DNA of 64,000 bases from Yersinia massiliensis (GTDB taxonomy: Bacteria > Pseudomonadota > Gammaproteobacteria > Enterobacterales > Enterobacteriaceae): positions 2,976,001 through 3,040,000 of the forward strand of contig NZ_CP028487.1 in the NCBI RefSeq assembly GCF_003048255.1, read 5' to 3'. This document shows, in pieces, positions 63,114 to 64,000 of the stretch (positions within the stretch are counted from its first letter, which is position 1; each line of letters begins with the position of its first letter). The translations under genes and the position numbers were made by a program. The notes below the pieces were generated by a model. That model was not told the DNA's origin and did no database searches. It was given only the letters and a program-made list of their open reading frames with translations.

Positions 63114-63636
63114 AGAAACCCTTTTGACGTCATCTGTGAATATGATTATCCGGTCTGCCTTATATGGCTAAATGAGCTTAAGAACATGGCTGCTAGTGGC
63201 TTTGCCCAAGACTAAGATAGCTTTTCAATGTATCACAATTGAAATAAAAACCTAGTTGGGGACCCGTAGCAATGGCGGCAATTCGGCATTAATGTTGGTT
63301 TTTTCGAGATGGTTCGCAAACCAATGGCACGTTTGCATTTGTTTAGCCATAAAACCGTTTTTCTCCTTTATTAAGGACCTAAACTTCTCGCCTTTATTGC
63401 CCTAGGTGGTTATCTCTGGCATTCCTCTATAAAACAAACTTGCAAATGTTTTCATCAACCCACCTGAATCGATATTAAAGGCACGTTTAAGCCTAGACCT
63501 TGGATTAGAATTTATGGTGTGATGAGACTTCAATAACAGAATAATATCGGTATACTCCCGTGGCTTTATCGTTTATGCCGACGCTATCGTTTATACCAAC
63601 TATGAAAATGCTGCTACGAGGATGCTGTATAGCGCC
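63114..63636. other. Non-coding region between pepN and pncB
   Basis: No convincing gene is seen on either strand in 523 bases. It must hold the divergent promoters of pepN and pncB. No clear operator or long repeat was recognised. Confidence 0.5.
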
Positions 63637-64000
63637 ATGACTCAAGACGCCACACCGATTTTGACTTCATTGCTTGATACCGATGCATATAAACTTCATA
63701 TGCAGCAGGCGGTGTTCCATCGCTATCGCTCTATTTCTGTTGCCGCAGAGTTCCGCTGCCGCGGTGATGAGCTGCTGGGAGAATATGCCGGTGAAATTCG
63801 CCAGCAAATAGCATTAATGAGCCAATTGGCGCTAACTGATGATGAGTACTCCTACCTCTCAAGCCTGCCCTTTTTTCAAGCAGATTATCTCCATTGGTTA
63901 CGCACTTTTCGCTTTAACCCTGAACAAGTCACTGTCTTGAATAACAACGGTAAGCTAGAGATCCGTATAGCGGGTTTATGGTGTGAAACTATCTTATGGG
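63637..64000 (+). CDS. pncB: Nicotinate phosphoribosyltransferase (N-terminal part)
   Basis: The first 121 codons, from the ATG at 63637 ([20 protein letters not shown]), cut by the right edge. The sequence [20 protein letters not shown], then [20 protein letters not shown] and [20 protein letters not shown] match PncB. It converts nicotinate and PRPP to nicotinate mononucleotide in NAD salvage. It is divergent from pepN. Confidence 0.95.
   Translation, partial: MTQDATPILTSLLDTDAYKLHMQQAVFHRYRSISVAAEFRCRGDELLGEYAGEIRQQIALMSQLALTDDEYSYLSSLPFFQADYLHWLRTFRFNPEQVTVLNNNGKLEIRIAGLWCETILW

Noticed and set aside
1..64000. CRISPR arrays, rRNA genes and intact insertion sequences
   Set aside because: No regularly spaced direct repeats of CRISPR type, no rRNA sequence, and no transposase frame were seen.

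Overview
The window is chromosomal DNA of an enterobacterium, almost certainly a Yersinia. The right-hand gene order (tusE, acyP, rlmI, hspQ, yccU, yccT, mgsA, helD, yccF, yccS, sxy, sulA, ompA, matP, ycbZ, fabA, rmf, pqiCBA, uup, rlmKL, ycbX, zapC, pyrD, pepN, pncB) is the conserved enterobacterial 21-22 min segment. OmpA reads as a Yersinia protein (Y. enterocolitica-like by eye), and a large palindromic element of the Yersinia YPAL type lies between pyrD and pepN.

Positions 1 to about 28.7 kb are the integrase-side part of a prophage inserted at the 3' end of tRNA-Ser(UGA); its other end lies beyond the left edge. It is a mosaic. Mu-type contractile tail genes (1-3.5 kb) include a tail-assembly chaperone with a -1 frameshift site. 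A lambda-type head and packaging set (3.2-11.5 kb) follows, with a repeated TGTTACC motif around the small terminase gene. Then come an HNH-AP2 endonuclease, a phage 21-like lysis cassette (dual-start pinholin, SAR endolysin, nested Rz/Rz1), a self-contained hicAB toxin-antitoxin unit, and duplicated late-promoter-like units beside a Q antiterminator. The early region has a P4-alpha-like primase-helicase, an ORF6N antirepressor, an Icd-like protein preceded by a c4-like antisense RNA, a divergent YlcI/YnfO-type gene, AlpA and a P4-family integrase. No CI-type repressor gene is visible, so immunity may be RNA-based, as in P1 immI or P4. An AT-rich gene of unknown function with a LexA-like promoter lies beside the integrase.

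From 28.8 kb onward is host core genome: sulfur relay (tusE), SOS functions (umuD, a frameshifted umuC, sulA; umuD and sulA share an identical 16-bp LexA box), rRNA methylation (rlmI, rlmKL), chromosome organisation and division (matP, zapC, sulA), unsaturated fatty acid synthesis (fabA with FadR/FabR operators, plus a less common HxlR regulator and FabF-paralogue pair), envelope functions (ompA, pqiABC, yccS), ribosome hibernation (rmf), pyrimidine and NAD synthesis (pyrD, pncB) and peptide turnover (pepN).

All calls come from reading the sequence and from remembered family features; no database search was run.
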